DNA of 64,000 nt from NCBI GenBank assembly GCA_013387265.2, contig JABFTP020000103.1, positions 16,572,001-16,636,000 on the forward strand, written 5' to 3'. This DNA is from Cryptolaemus montrouzieri. Lineage: Eukaryota > Arthropoda > Insecta > Coleoptera > Coccinellidae. Shown one piece after another: positions 49,991-60,136 of the stretch; within the stretch, counting starts at the first letter, position 1, and the number at the start of each line of letters is the position of its first letter. Below the pieces are notes generated by a model. It was not told the origin of the DNA and did no database searches. It worked only from the letters and a program-made list of their open reading frames with translations. Both the position numbers and the translations under genes were made by a program.

Positions 49991-50430
49991 GCTTATATTA
50001 TCACTTTGTTGTTTGTCTGTCGAGACTTTTCTCAGGAACACTTGTAGAAATACAGTTGAAATTGATACAGAAAGTAGTAGTAATTTGTAACTCTGTTGAA
50101 TATGTTGACAGAACTGTTCGACTAATCATTTCAAAAATAGGTACATGTGCTTCAAATTTTATGTTTTTCTATATTAAAAACGAATTTGCAAAATAATATA
50201 ACTCATGTATTAATAGTTGACACTTCCCTGGATATAATTTCTTTGGATAATGGCAGAGAGAAAGCCCTATGATCATTGAATTAAATGCAGCGTATTCATG
50301 AGATTTTGTGTGCGTTGAGTCATAAGGGCTGCAAATATCAGTAATTGTGGTTATTCATATGAGTGATTGTTAGGTCTAAAAAGTGAATCTTATTATCGAC
50401 TTCTCTCTCAATTTTGAATTTAATGAATAT
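49991..50430. other. unassigned, with a dispersed segment
   Basis: The words TTTGTTGTTTGTCTGTCGAG...CAGGAACACTTGTAGAAATA at about 50004-50060 recur, diverged, at about 56052-56110. They probably belong to one interspersed repeat. Confidence 0.4.
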
Positions 50431-50772
50431 AATTATAATAATAATAATAAGTTCTTTATTTCCAACAGGTAAAACCCAATCACAGGAAATACTATACATA
50501 TTGGCAAGATTATGAAAATTAACATGAAATCAAAATACGGATTTCAAGCGCAGCAAGAAGAATACTTAATGATAAAAGAAAAGAAAACTATAATGTAAAT
50601 TGCAGAATTTCAGAGTGAACTGTTCAAATACACCCTACTCAAAGAGGAAAATGAATCAAAGTTTATATCACATAAAGCAGAAATGGAATTATAGGTTCTA
50701 CACATAAACGAAATTGGAGATTGCATTCATCCTAGGGATACAAAGAACACAAATTTGTTCATTCATCATTTG

Positions 50773-50801
50773 TGCACTACCGGGATAACCCCGGTAGTGC
50801 A
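50773..50801. repeat. 12-bp perfect hairpin in the LINE 3' region
   Basis: TGCACTACCGGG (50773-50784), loop ATAAC, then CCCGGTAGTGCA (50790-50801). It could be an RNA fold of the LINE 3' end or a local inversion. Confidence 0.85.
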
Positions 50802-51251
50802 AATTTCAACTGGGCCACTATGGACGGGCAATCTAGCCTGTTTCTTAGGAGACGAAATAAAAACCTTAGAGCCAGAAGGCCCCTTCTGATTTCTTTCAAG
50901 GGACGACATTTTGAATCTTGTCAAGAAGGGAGCATGATCACATGATTATTGGATAAACACCATCCTCCCTCCAGGCAAGACACATTACAAATTTCCTCTG
51001 AATAGTCTCTAAGTGACTAAATAAATTGGATTCCGAATAATTGAGCCTTATTCAAGTTTGCTTCTGACGAGGCTTTTGAAAAGAGGAATCAAAGTTGAAG
51101 ATAAATTTTTACCATTACGAATCATGAATCCATATAGTCTGGAAGCCGATGAAAAAACGTAGTTGATGTGCGGTAAAAAAGTGAATGTTGGATGTAAAAT
51201 GAAACCTAGATCTTCAGCTTCATTAGATCGCCTTAAACAATTTCTTTTATT

Positions 51252-52420
51252 TCATAATCGAACAGTTGAATCATTTTCTTTGAGAGTGAAGCTCACCACA
51301 CTACACTTAGATACATTCAAGTCAAAACAATTGCTCCGACACCAGTCAAATACAGAAACAATAACCCGCTGTAATCTCTCGCCGTCACGTTGCGTTTTGA
51401 TTTCTAGAAAGATCTTTAAATCGTCAGCATACATTAGCTTCGGATTATCTATTACATCTAGGAGATCATCTATGAACATAACAAACAACAAAAGGCCCAG
51501 ATTCGAACCCTGTGGGTCACCGGAATTAGCCTCAAATTCGCAATAGTGAAAACCTCCAAGTTGAACGAATTGTCGACGACCGACAAGGTAAGACTGCAAG
51601 AGAGCAATTAAGGCATCCGAGATTCCGAATCTAGTTTTCAGCTTATGTAGAAGTATTCGATGATTTACTTCATCAAATGCCTTCTGAAAATCTAATGATG
51701 TCAACCTGGTCGACACGATCCAAAACCTCAATGATATGCTGAGAGAAAACGACTAAATTACTCATGCTAGACTTATTCGACATAAAGCCATGCTGCTCTA
51801 TTCCAATCTTACATCTTATTGCAGGAAATATACAGTTGAATAAAATTATCTCTAAAAGTTTAGAAAAATGACATAATATGGCAATAGATCTGTAATAGCC
51901 AATAACCGCAGGGTCGCCCTTCTTCAAAACAGGTATAATTTTCGCAACTTTCCATTTTGAAGGGTATACACCTGTTTTCAAGACAAGATTGAAATTATGA
52001 CACAGATATGGCGCGAAAACTTGTATGCAGTCTTCAACGACAAAACTAGGAATGCCGTCCGGGCCAGCAGAATGCTCATTGATAACTTTTTGCAGCAGAA
52101 ATTATGTCACTCCCACTTATAACATTCAAATAAACAATGTCCTGATGACTAACATTAATGTTATTATTCACTATCACATGATTATCTTGTGTATCGTAAA
52201 CACCACTGAAGTATTTGACAAATGCATTGGCAATATCGGTAATTCCTTTATAGGAACGATCTTCATCACGCATTTCACCAGGTATTCTTGAATGTTCTTT
52301 CTTTCGCTGATAAAAGACCAGAAGCCAGAGGGTCAGTGGAAATTTTATCTTCTGCGAGGCGAATGAAGTCTTTGTGTTTGTAGGCTGAGTCCAATTTTGT
52401 TTTACCAAGACCCCTTAACA
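51252..52420 (-). pseudogene. reverse transcriptase of the 50.4-52.6 kb LINE
   Basis: The minus strand reads NEHSAGPDGIPSFVVEDCIQ near 52080-52020, then the 102-codon frame 51673-51981 with YPSKWKVAKIIPVLKKGDPA and LLEIILFNCIFPA. One frameshift near 51700 joins it to the frame 51252-51731. That frame has SLDFQKAFDEVNHRILLHKL (first catalytic Asp), GDPQGSNLGLLLFVMFIDDL and LMYADDLKIFLEI (the YADD active site, intact). FDLNVSKCSVVSFT follows. The enzyme would copy element RNA at a nicked target. The polymerase motifs are all present and only a few lesions are visible, which makes this the best-kept retrotransposon gene in the window. Confidence 0.92.
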
Positions 52421-52570
52421 TTTTATACCGCTTGAAGTGAAATTCAGAGTCTTGTTTCTTATAAATGTGGTAGGCTTTTCTTTTTTCTGTAATGCGTTGT
52501 ATTAAATCCGGTCCATATCAAGATGGAGAACGGCGCATGCGTTTACATTTATATGGTACTGAGAGGAGAA

Positions 52571-53060
52571 GTCGATTCAGATTCAGTCTAATGAATTGAA
52601 CGCGATGAACTAAATTGGTCACAAATCTACTTCTACTTAGCTTGAACAATTTTTATCCATGGTATCTAAGAACAATAACAACTAAATGTCCTGTGTATGC
52701 TTAAATATTTCAGTCAATTTCCACAATCGCAAAGATTGAAGTCTACGAACAATGCAATGATAAAGACTGAGTTCGCGTAGGTGCCAAGACGGAATCGAGA
52801 TGTGAACGGGCGAAGCACCCAACACTTTAATATCGAGGATTATGAAGGACTTAATCAACAATCCGTCATATTGATGGACGAGAACAATCAAATCCGCCAA
52901 GGTGGGCGTCCCACATCGAGTTGGGCCCGAATGAAGATATCACGTCCAATAAAGTGGTTAGATATCGTTCGCTACGAGCGACTAATGCTGGAGATTTGTG
53001 TTGGTTCTGTGATCATTTCAGTGGTTTAGTGGTTGTATCGAAGATATCAAGTGTTCTGTA
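52571..53060. other. unassigned; small plus-strand frame at 52781-53029
   Basis: The 82-codon plus-strand frame (NRDVNGRSTQHFNIEDYEG...) is polar and protein-like but has no recognised family. It overlaps a minus-strand frame of similar size. I cannot say whether either is real. Confidence 0.2.
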
Positions 53061-53540
53061 AGATTGCTATTGGTTTGAGTAGAATTAACTAAAGTTAGTT
53101 AACTAGGCGATGATTGTTTGATATATTATTTACTCTGTGAGATAGTAAGCTTATTTGATGTGTAATGCTGTTATCAATGAGTTAGGTTACTTAGTTTGTG
53201 AATAGATTCATTAACTGATTAGTAAATTATATAGTTAGTCACTTGGTTAGTTATCCAAGTAGTAAGATGATTACCTAATAGGTTAATGAGTTAAGTGGTT
53301 AGGTTATAACCTACATAATAGGTTGGTTAGCGACTTAATTAATGGGTGAGCTAGTTATTTGTTTAGCTATGTAGTATGTTAGCTAAGTTGTGACTTAGTT
53401 CAAATTCAGATTATTAGCTTGTTATTTGGTTAATTATTCAGTTACTTATATTTTTGATCAATCAATTAAATATTTAATTTGATTGTGGGTTAGTTAATAA
53501 GTTGATCAGGTGGTTAATTTGGTTGTTCTAATAATTTGAT
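53060..53540. repeat. degenerate TTAGTTA-rich tract, about 480 bp
   Basis: Words such as TTAGTTA, GGTTAGTT, TGGTTAG and AGTTAGT fill the tract in one orientation with no fixed period. GTTAGGTT appears, but it is not a run of the insect telomere repeat TTAGG. Confidence 0.65.
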
Positions 53541-54117
53541 ATGACTCAAAATTAGTATTCTCTCACGATACAGTAATATTCAAATTCAATTTTACTCTTG
53601 AAAGAAATATACCAAATTTTTTCCAATTCTCTCTTCTCATTTGGATAGTTAAATCTCAAATAAATATACGTAATTGAAACTTTTATGGTTTCACGTTTTG
53701 TTGTAGAAAGTTCATTGCAAGTTTAATGATTCATCAATGCTACTGAAATGAAGATATAAAATTATTTATTTCAGCCAAACTCTCAACCTGGAGAAACGAT
53801 TTTGAAAATTCTATCACTGAGAGAAAACTAAACAATTGGGGAGAGATTCTATTCACCACAATGAGGGAACTGCAATACCAAACTGAAATTTGCATATAGT
53901 TGAAAGTTTCGTTGAGAGTAAGTGTTTGGAAGATTAAAATCTCTCCATTCCTCGTCGTTGCTAACAACTTGGACTTTCGTAGAAAGCAATGTGGCGAATT
54001 TTTCATTCTCATAAGATAGTGCTAGCTTTAAAACTGCAGCCTACTTTCCATTATTTTCGTGAGTACAACTTTGTAGTCTGGTCGGAAACAATCCACAGAA
54101 GATTGTAGAGAGGCCAT

Positions 54118-54165
54118 TGCATGCGCAGAACACTTTCTGCGCATGCATACGGTCACTACCGTATG
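54118..54165. repeat. two overlapping perfect hairpins, both with loop CACT
   Basis: Hairpin 1: TGCATGCGCAGAA (54118-54130), loop CACT, TTCTGCGCATGCA (54135-54147), a 13-bp perfect stem. Hairpin 2: CATACGGT (54146-54153), loop CACT, ACCGTATG (54158-54165), an 8-bp perfect stem. They share the CA at 54146-54147. The stems are GC-rich in an AT-rich region and do not belong to a recognised element. Confidence 0.9.
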
Positions 54166-54479
54166 GTGTGATTTATAGCCTGATGTCATTTAAGGGTCAT
54201 ATTTTTTCGAGGATGAAGCTGGAAATGCAGTAACCGTGAATGATAAAGAGCAATGATGACAGGATTTCTGTGACCAGACTTGAATGGAATTGACTTGGAT
54301 GGGATGTGGTTCCAACGAAAAGGAACAACATGTCACACTGCCGATGTAACTATAGATTTATTGATAGAAAGGTTTCGGAAGTCAATAATTTCAAGAAATG
54401 CAATTGTAAAGTAGCCTCCGAGAAGTTGTGATATATCTCCAGTGGTCTTTCTTCTGTGGGAATTTGTAAAGTCAATAGT

Positions 54480-55300
54480 TTAAGAGAACAAAGGAAGGCC
54501 AAAGGAAGTAAGAACAGTGAAGCTTTGAAAAAGAGGTTCTTGTAATACTTCAAGATGATCCTGGTACTTCCACTCGAAAAATTGCTGATGCGTTAGGTTT
54601 GACGCTTTTTATTTATAAATATTCATGAAAATTTGTTGTATCCATTTCACCTACAACGCGTACAACTCCTTGTTACCGATTATCCTGACCGTATTGTCAA
54701 TGTCTTTTGCGTAAGCTGGTTCAAATTCCTCAATTTCATATGCTGATCCTGTTCACTGATGAAGCAAGTTTTCAAGAAATTCCATAAGGAATTTTCATGA
54801 TAATATTATGTGGTGTGAAGAAAATTAACATCAAACATATGAAGATCGATTTCAACATCAGAGACCTACGAGGAAGGTGTACCACCACTTTGTGGAACAC
54901 GCGCTTCCAGAATTTTTGGTGGATGACCTTTGGCAATAAGACAAATGATGTGGTTTAAGCACGATGGCGTACGTACCCATTTTACTCAGCTCGCTCGTGA
55001 CTTCCTAACTCAAGAGTAAGGAAATAGCTGGATTGGACCTCAATTTCGGTCTGCACGGTCCCCAGACTCAAATCTCCTCGATTTCTTCTCATGGAGTTAT
55101 TTGAAGTCTTTGGTGTACACTACCCCCATGGCAAAAATTGAGGACTTAAGTAATAGAATCATCGCTGGATGCAACTCGATATAAACGGATCCTGGTGTTT
55201 TTGAAAGAGTTCGCCAATCAATGAGATAAATATTGGAATCTTACATCCGAGCTAGAGGAGGTCACTTTGAAGAGCTTTTGTAATTTTTCAAGAGTTATTG
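54480..55300 (+). pseudogene. Tc1/mariner-type transposase relic
   Basis: The plus strand reads EVLVILQDDPGTSTRKIADA followed by LGLT, parallel to VLAIIQDDPSIFTLKIADAL of the 15-kb relic. LILFTDEASFQEIP follows near 54745-54785, with the first catalytic Asp. The core region 54900-54990 is decayed (ALPEFLVDDL). WIGPQFRSARSPDSNLLDFF-like words lie near 55030-55090 across frames, the third block. The tail near 55200-55265 is RVRQ and ARGGHFEEL-like. It is the same family as 14.99-16.13 and 30.7 kb. Stops and shifts throughout show it is dead. Confidence 0.8.
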
Positions 55301-55589
55301 GTAATACTCAAAATTCTTTGTTTTCCCCTTCAATTAAACTTTTGATTTTCAGATATAGGTTATTTAATGATGAAAAGAAATACACTACGATGGTTCTTTT
55401 AAGAACTTCGTGTCGTACAATGAAATGTATTGACTTTCTTTTCTTGTTCTTGTTCTTTTGTTGTCAACTTTTTACTCGAAAACTGAGCGTTGTACGAAAA
55501 ATGTCAAGATAGCTTGTTTCTACCAAATAATTGGAAACTTCAATAATATTTTTAATTTTGAAAAAATCATTAGTATCCTTGTTTTGTCC

Positions 55590-56060
55590 TTCGAGGAATG
55601 TGTCAGTTAGAACTCTCGGGTCCAGCCTAGATGGCCATGCCTTGGCTCTTGTAGTGAAAGTTCCACTGAGAGGCTCAGTCAGTGTTCTCATAGCTTCAGG
55701 TCCACCCACCGGTTATTTCCTCCTCTTGCAGTCTCTGGGAGCATTCCGAGCCTAGACTCTAGTTCGGTGAATCCCAAGCCTGTTCCTTTTTCCCAGTAAC
55801 ATGTAGCCAATGCCTTCAGTGCAGTTTGGTGATAATTTTCATTGACCTACTTGTTAATCCCCTAGCAAGCAAGAAATTAGCACATTGGTCAATAACGAAT
55901 ATTTCTGCTGGAAAAAAAGTCGCAAGCCCTCATTGATAAATCGACTGTTCCACCACAACACCTCGGCCATATACACTAGCTTCAACACCTTCTACAGTTT
56001 TGCAACCGTCTGTGAACCAGCGTACCTTTATTGGATCACTTTCTTTGTCCTACTTTGTTG
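55590..56060 (-). pseudogene. RNase H domain relic of a non-LTR retrotransposon
   Basis: The minus strand near 56030-55890 reads RWFTDGCKTVEGVEASVYGR. FTDG holds the first catalytic Asp of RNase H. After one stop, LATFFPAEIFVIDQCANFLL follows, and the Glu of AEIFVI is the second acidic residue. Further on, stretches near 55800-55600 (GTFTTRAKAWPSRLD) are the remains of the C-terminal part, where a VPGH-type motif is expected. Such domains follow the reverse transcriptase in I-, R1- and Jockey-type elements and remove the RNA strand. No polymerase is attached here. Confidence 0.78.
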
Positions 56061-56064
56061 TTTG

Positions 56065-57610
56065 TTTGTCTATCAGAACACTTTCCTCAGAAATACGTGT
56101 AGATATAAAATTTGAATTGCTACCGTGTTCTCAGCTCGACAGTCTCTTGAAGAAAGAGTCAAACTCTTAAGTCAATGTATTAAAAAGATACAGCCGTTTA
56201 TGTTGCATTTTGCGGCATATTCTGACACTCGCAACAGAAGCAAAACTTATAGGATATATTTCGTTGACCTGGAAACATGAAATTCGGCGATAAGCATATA
56301 TCATAATAAATTACGCAGTAAAATTAGATAATTATACAAATACGGTGTCTACGAATGTCAGTAGATTTTGTTTGATTTAGACAGATATGCATCATATTCC
56401 ATCAGAAAATTTCAGGATTCATACCAATAATATTCGAGTAAGTAAGTAACCATTGTTATTTCTTCATGCATCTATAGAAAAATCGGAAAATTTATTGAAA
56501 TTTTGAGAGAAATGAGATGTTTGCCAATTCTGCTGGAATGAACGAATGCCATGTAGTAGTATTAAAGGAATAACTGATAACTTCCATTCCTTTAATGACC
56601 CAGAATTCTTTGAAATAAAATAGTAAGCTGTTCTCACGGAAATATTTGTAAAATTGGTGACATTTTTCCTAATAGTTCCCCATCAACATTATCGTTATTA
56701 TAATAGAACAAATAAATATCAGGCAAAACTGAGATCGTTATTTCAGAAATGTTTCGTCTTCCGTTCATTCATAAATATTCATAGCTCGAAGTGCTGAACA
56801 AAACTGAAGTTGAGTAGTACCATTTAACATATCTGCCTTGATGTTCTCTGAAATGAAAAAACCAGATGGAGTTCGCGATATTAAGTATCAAAAAAATAAT
56901 CGAGGCGCAGACGGGTCGAAGAAGACGATCGTTTTTTTTAGTATTAAGCCAAATCTCGCGCCGCTTCATCAATTTCACACGTGCATCACCAAACTCCTTG
57001 TAGCTGATTAATCAAAATATGGATGACGGCTGAGAGTGTCTCCAAAAAAGACAGTATATATCGATTATGAGGCCAATGACGGCGTTTGGTAACGGTGAAG
57101 GCAGCATAGTAGATTCTTAGTGAAACACACTTCGTTTATGGAATTCGAATGGGATTTTAGGAAAAGTTAGTGGTATTTCTCATGGGGCATTTACATATTA
57201 CAATCATAATCAGATGAAATAATTAATGAGTTTAATCATTTTTACTAACAATTGGATGATTCATGACTCGTTTAACTACATAGTAGCTCCTTCTGTCGAT
57301 GAAGACTATAGCCTATTTATAAGTGGATTGAATTGACATGAACTATACACTGTGCCCAGTAATGAAGGCACATTTAAATATTTCAAATTGCTCTTTTTGG
57401 TAGCAACTAAATATGTCCGAACATATGCCAACGAAATTCGATATTTTCTTCGCACATATGTATGTTCCTTTTATAAGAAATAAATTGAGATTTTGCAAGA
57501 AACTACCGCATCTTGATCCCGACAGAATGTGCAGAAGCAGTAGTGTTAAATGACTTATGTAAGAATACGCCGAAGGCTTGGGCTGTCCCATTCAACAGAA
57601 TCTACGAAAA
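56065..57610. other. unassigned 1.5-kb stretch
   Basis: No gene recognised apart from the dispersed segment at about 56052-56110 mentioned at 50.0 kb. A slightly GC-richer passage at 57000-57110 has no coding motif. Confidence 0.3.
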
Positions 57611-58290
57611 TGAGAAAGAAATTTTTTAATTCACTTCAGTGAATTTGCGACAATCCAGAAGACAAACATAAGACAAGTAAAACATTCATGTTTTGAGTAT
57701 GGGTCGCTCTCCCTATCAGTTTTCCTAGACCTCACAAAAGCATTTGATTATGTTGTGCATTCAATGCTGCTGGAGAAACTGGGAAGGTACCATCTCGATA
57801 GTGACAGTTCAAAACTCATCAAATCATACTTGTCAAATCATTATCAGATGATCATGTTTGAAGAAGAGGTTTCCCAAAAAAGTTTAATCAAATGTGGAGT
57901 CCTCAGGGGTCTATTTAGGGGCCGGTTCTTTTTCTGATATTCATATGATTTCCCTAGTTTCTTGGATTCCGCGGAGTCGATTATATTTGCTGATGATAGC
58001 ACTGTCACTATCGGGGGTGCTGAACCAACTGGCTGATCTGGTTGCGTTGGGTGATTCAGCACGATTGCTCCAATGACATGGTTCTCCTGAAACAAATTAT
58101 GCATGAATGATGAAAAGACTCAATCAATGCTCTTCTGCCGGTAGAATAAGCTTCGCCGAATCTGTTAAATTCTTGGGTCTCTATCTGGATCTCAAGCTTC
58201 GATGGGGCGTTCAAGTGGACCAGCTTGTTCAAAACTTGAACAGGAACATATTTTTATTGTCTTTCAAATGACCCCTATCCTAGACGATAG
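57610..58290 (+). pseudogene. non-LTR retrotransposon reverse-transcriptase relic
   Basis: The plus strand reads LSLSVFLDLTKAFDYVVHSM followed by LLEKLGRYHLD (first catalytic Asp in FLDLTKAFD). SLIKCGVLRGLFRG follows, a decayed GVPQGSILGP, then IIFADDSTVTIGGAEPTG with both active-site Asp of FADD kept. Later come EKTQSMLF near 58115, then FLGLYLDLKLRWGVQVDQLV and QNLNRNIFLL. The FADDSTV word is shared with the relic at 16.5-17.3 kb, which may be the same family. The copy is cut at both ends. Confidence 0.87.
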
Positions 58291-58429
58291 GTGTTAGATT
58301 AGGTTAGATCTCAACATTCTTACTTTTCCAAGTGCCTATATTTTTGAATGATTATTATATGCACACAAAGAACATAATTGCCCTTCAGGCGAGGATTTTA
58401 ACATGTATAATACAAGGTGTAGAAAAGAC

Positions 58430-58800
58430 ATCCATCCGGACTTTTATAGATTATCGACTTTCCATATCATTTTCTACATAAGATGTTCGAAATGAACTCC
58501 ATTATGAACGATACGCAATGTTAATCTGTCTTTAAATGATCTTCTAACAATACTTAGCATATCTGGTGTTACCGATCGAAATGCTTCTCTTATTCTCTCT
58601 TTCATATCGTCTGCCGTCATTGGCAGCGTTGGAAATACAATTTTCTTAATATACTCCCATCGGAAGAAGTCAAGGCAAGTTAAATCAGGCGATCTTGCTG
58701 GCCGATTTCGGAATCCACCTCTGCCGATTCATTCACTAGGTATGTGTGTCCATGAAATTCCACAGATTGTAACGATTGTTGCCTCAGAAGAAAAATCCGA
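58430..58800 (-). pseudogene. Tc1/mariner-type transposase C-terminal fragment
   Basis: The minus strand from about 58715 reads PDLTCLDFFRWEYIKKIVFP, the third catalytic block. TADDMKERIREAFRSVTPDM and LRIVHNGVHFEHLM follow, the usual end of the protein. The 3' flank near 58415 (CAAGGTGTAGAAAAGACATC) may be the terminal repeat. Only the C-terminal third is left. Confidence 0.8.
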
Positions 58801-59605
58801 ATTAGATGAATTCATTCTTGTGTTCAATTGCCATGAATCATTACCATCCAACAACTTACTGTTATCATCTGCGTATAAGGTTTTGAATTTTATGATCGAA
58901 AGGCTTAATATTTTCTGAGAGATGATTCATGTAATTTATACTAAATTCCATACCTACTTTTGAGTAGCCCTTTATTCTTATTTTGATATATTCACGACCT
59001 AGTCATTACCAATTCTAATTGAATTATTAGAGTTTCTCACGTGGGAATTTTATTATATTATGATTCGATTAGGTGACAATAAAACGAATTATGTCATAAG
59101 AACTGTGCAATGTATTTCTTCATTAAGGTGGATTTATTGCCGAGATATTATCTGTGTATCGCCACCGTATAATACAAGAACTGTCAATATCAAATAGAAA
59201 TCAATACTATTATATTGCTCATTTCGAACGTGCTTACAATACAGATTTATATAAACCATAAATTCAATATGAATTGTTCTGTAAGAGTGCGTGTTTATTT
59301 TGTCTCATGTATGCAAAATTTTAGAATTAATTTCTCAGAGTCTACTCCCAAAATGGTTATTTATATATATGATTGCGTTAGCTCCCAATATTTGACGAAT
59401 CATCGCCAAAATTAGCGTTTCTGGGTGTTCTGGAGTAATATATTTTGGCGTTACAGCACATCATCTGCTATACCGTTCATCCGTTCACCATTTAAAATAG
59501 GTATTTTTAAGCGGAATATATTTTAACGATGTTAGTTGAAAATTGGTCATAGATCAGTCAACAGTGTTTTATTCTGTTTATTGTTCCATAGATCCTCGTA
59601 GAGAT
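58801..59605. other. unassigned stretch
   Basis: Nothing recognised; AT-rich, with no supported frame. Confidence 0.3.
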
Positions 59606-59859
59606 AGATAGTACACAAAACCAAATTTATATGGAATCAGATTTTTTGAATAATACCTCAGGGATTTTGGAAATTTCGAAGGATTGTTAGAACTGATCCT
59701 TTTTGAAATATTTTAATTGAAAAACAAATAAATTGAGGTTTACTCTACAAAAGAAACAAATAAAAGAAAATAAGAGACTCTTCCCGCATGTAGCAAAAAA
59801 TACTGAAACTTGTTTTCTCACGGAGTAGGTGTTTTTTCTCGATCTCAGTAGCTTGTATT

Positions 59860-60136
59860 ACCTCCTCTTGCCCTGATACAAGCCTGAATCCGTCTGAGCA
59901 TGCTTTCGATTAGGTTTTTGACCTCCTCTGGGGTGATATTCTGCCACTCTTTTGTAGCGACTTGGATGAGCTGTTGTATGGTTCTTGGATTATCCGAGCG
60001 CGATTTAATTTTCCTTTTGAGATTATCCCATACATGTTCAATAGGATTTTGGCATGGAGAGCAAGCTGACCAGTCCAACATAGCGATTCCCCCTGTTTCA
60101 CGATAATGTCGCGTGCTTGTATGCAGAGGAGCATTA
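59860..60136 (-). pseudogene. Tc1-like transposase, C-terminal part of split copy 3
   Basis: The minus strand reads NAPLHTSTRHYRETGGIAML and DWSACSPCQNPIEHVWDNLK, with the third catalytic Glu in NPIEHVW. IQQLIQVATKEWQNITPEEV, KNLIESMLRRIQAC and ARGGNTSY follow. This is the only copy in the window with a complete C-terminus. It starts right after the insertion point, which falls in the MQDNA motif that carries the second catalytic Asp. The other part of the gene is at 62471-63140. Confidence 0.9.

Larger units (their letters stand above)
50433..52570 (-). mobile_element. LINE with nearly complete reverse transcriptase and (TTA)n tail
   Basis: The 3' end reads, on the minus strand, TGTTGGAAATAAAGAAC followed by (TTA)n at about 50430-50450. 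That gives a polyadenylation-type signal and a microsatellite tail, as in jockey- and I-like elements. Upstream lie a decayed C-terminal region (RNA-binding or thumb side), the reverse transcriptase (51250-52420) and, near 52410-52560, the linker after the missing endonuclease. It is 5'-truncated at about 52570. A 12-bp hairpin lies inside the 3' part at 50773-50801. Confidence 0.82.

Noticed and set aside
51510..51540. tRNA T-arm-like word GATTCGAACCC
   Set aside because: It lies within the reverse-transcriptase coding motif GDPQGSNLG on the minus strand, and no cloverleaf can be formed around it.
51163..51546. 127-codon plus-strand frame
   Set aside because: Opposite strand of the LINE reverse transcriptase with YADD.
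53060..53540. Interstitial telomere repeat
   Set aside because: TTAGG is not repeated in tandem; the words are mainly TTAGTTA-like with no period.
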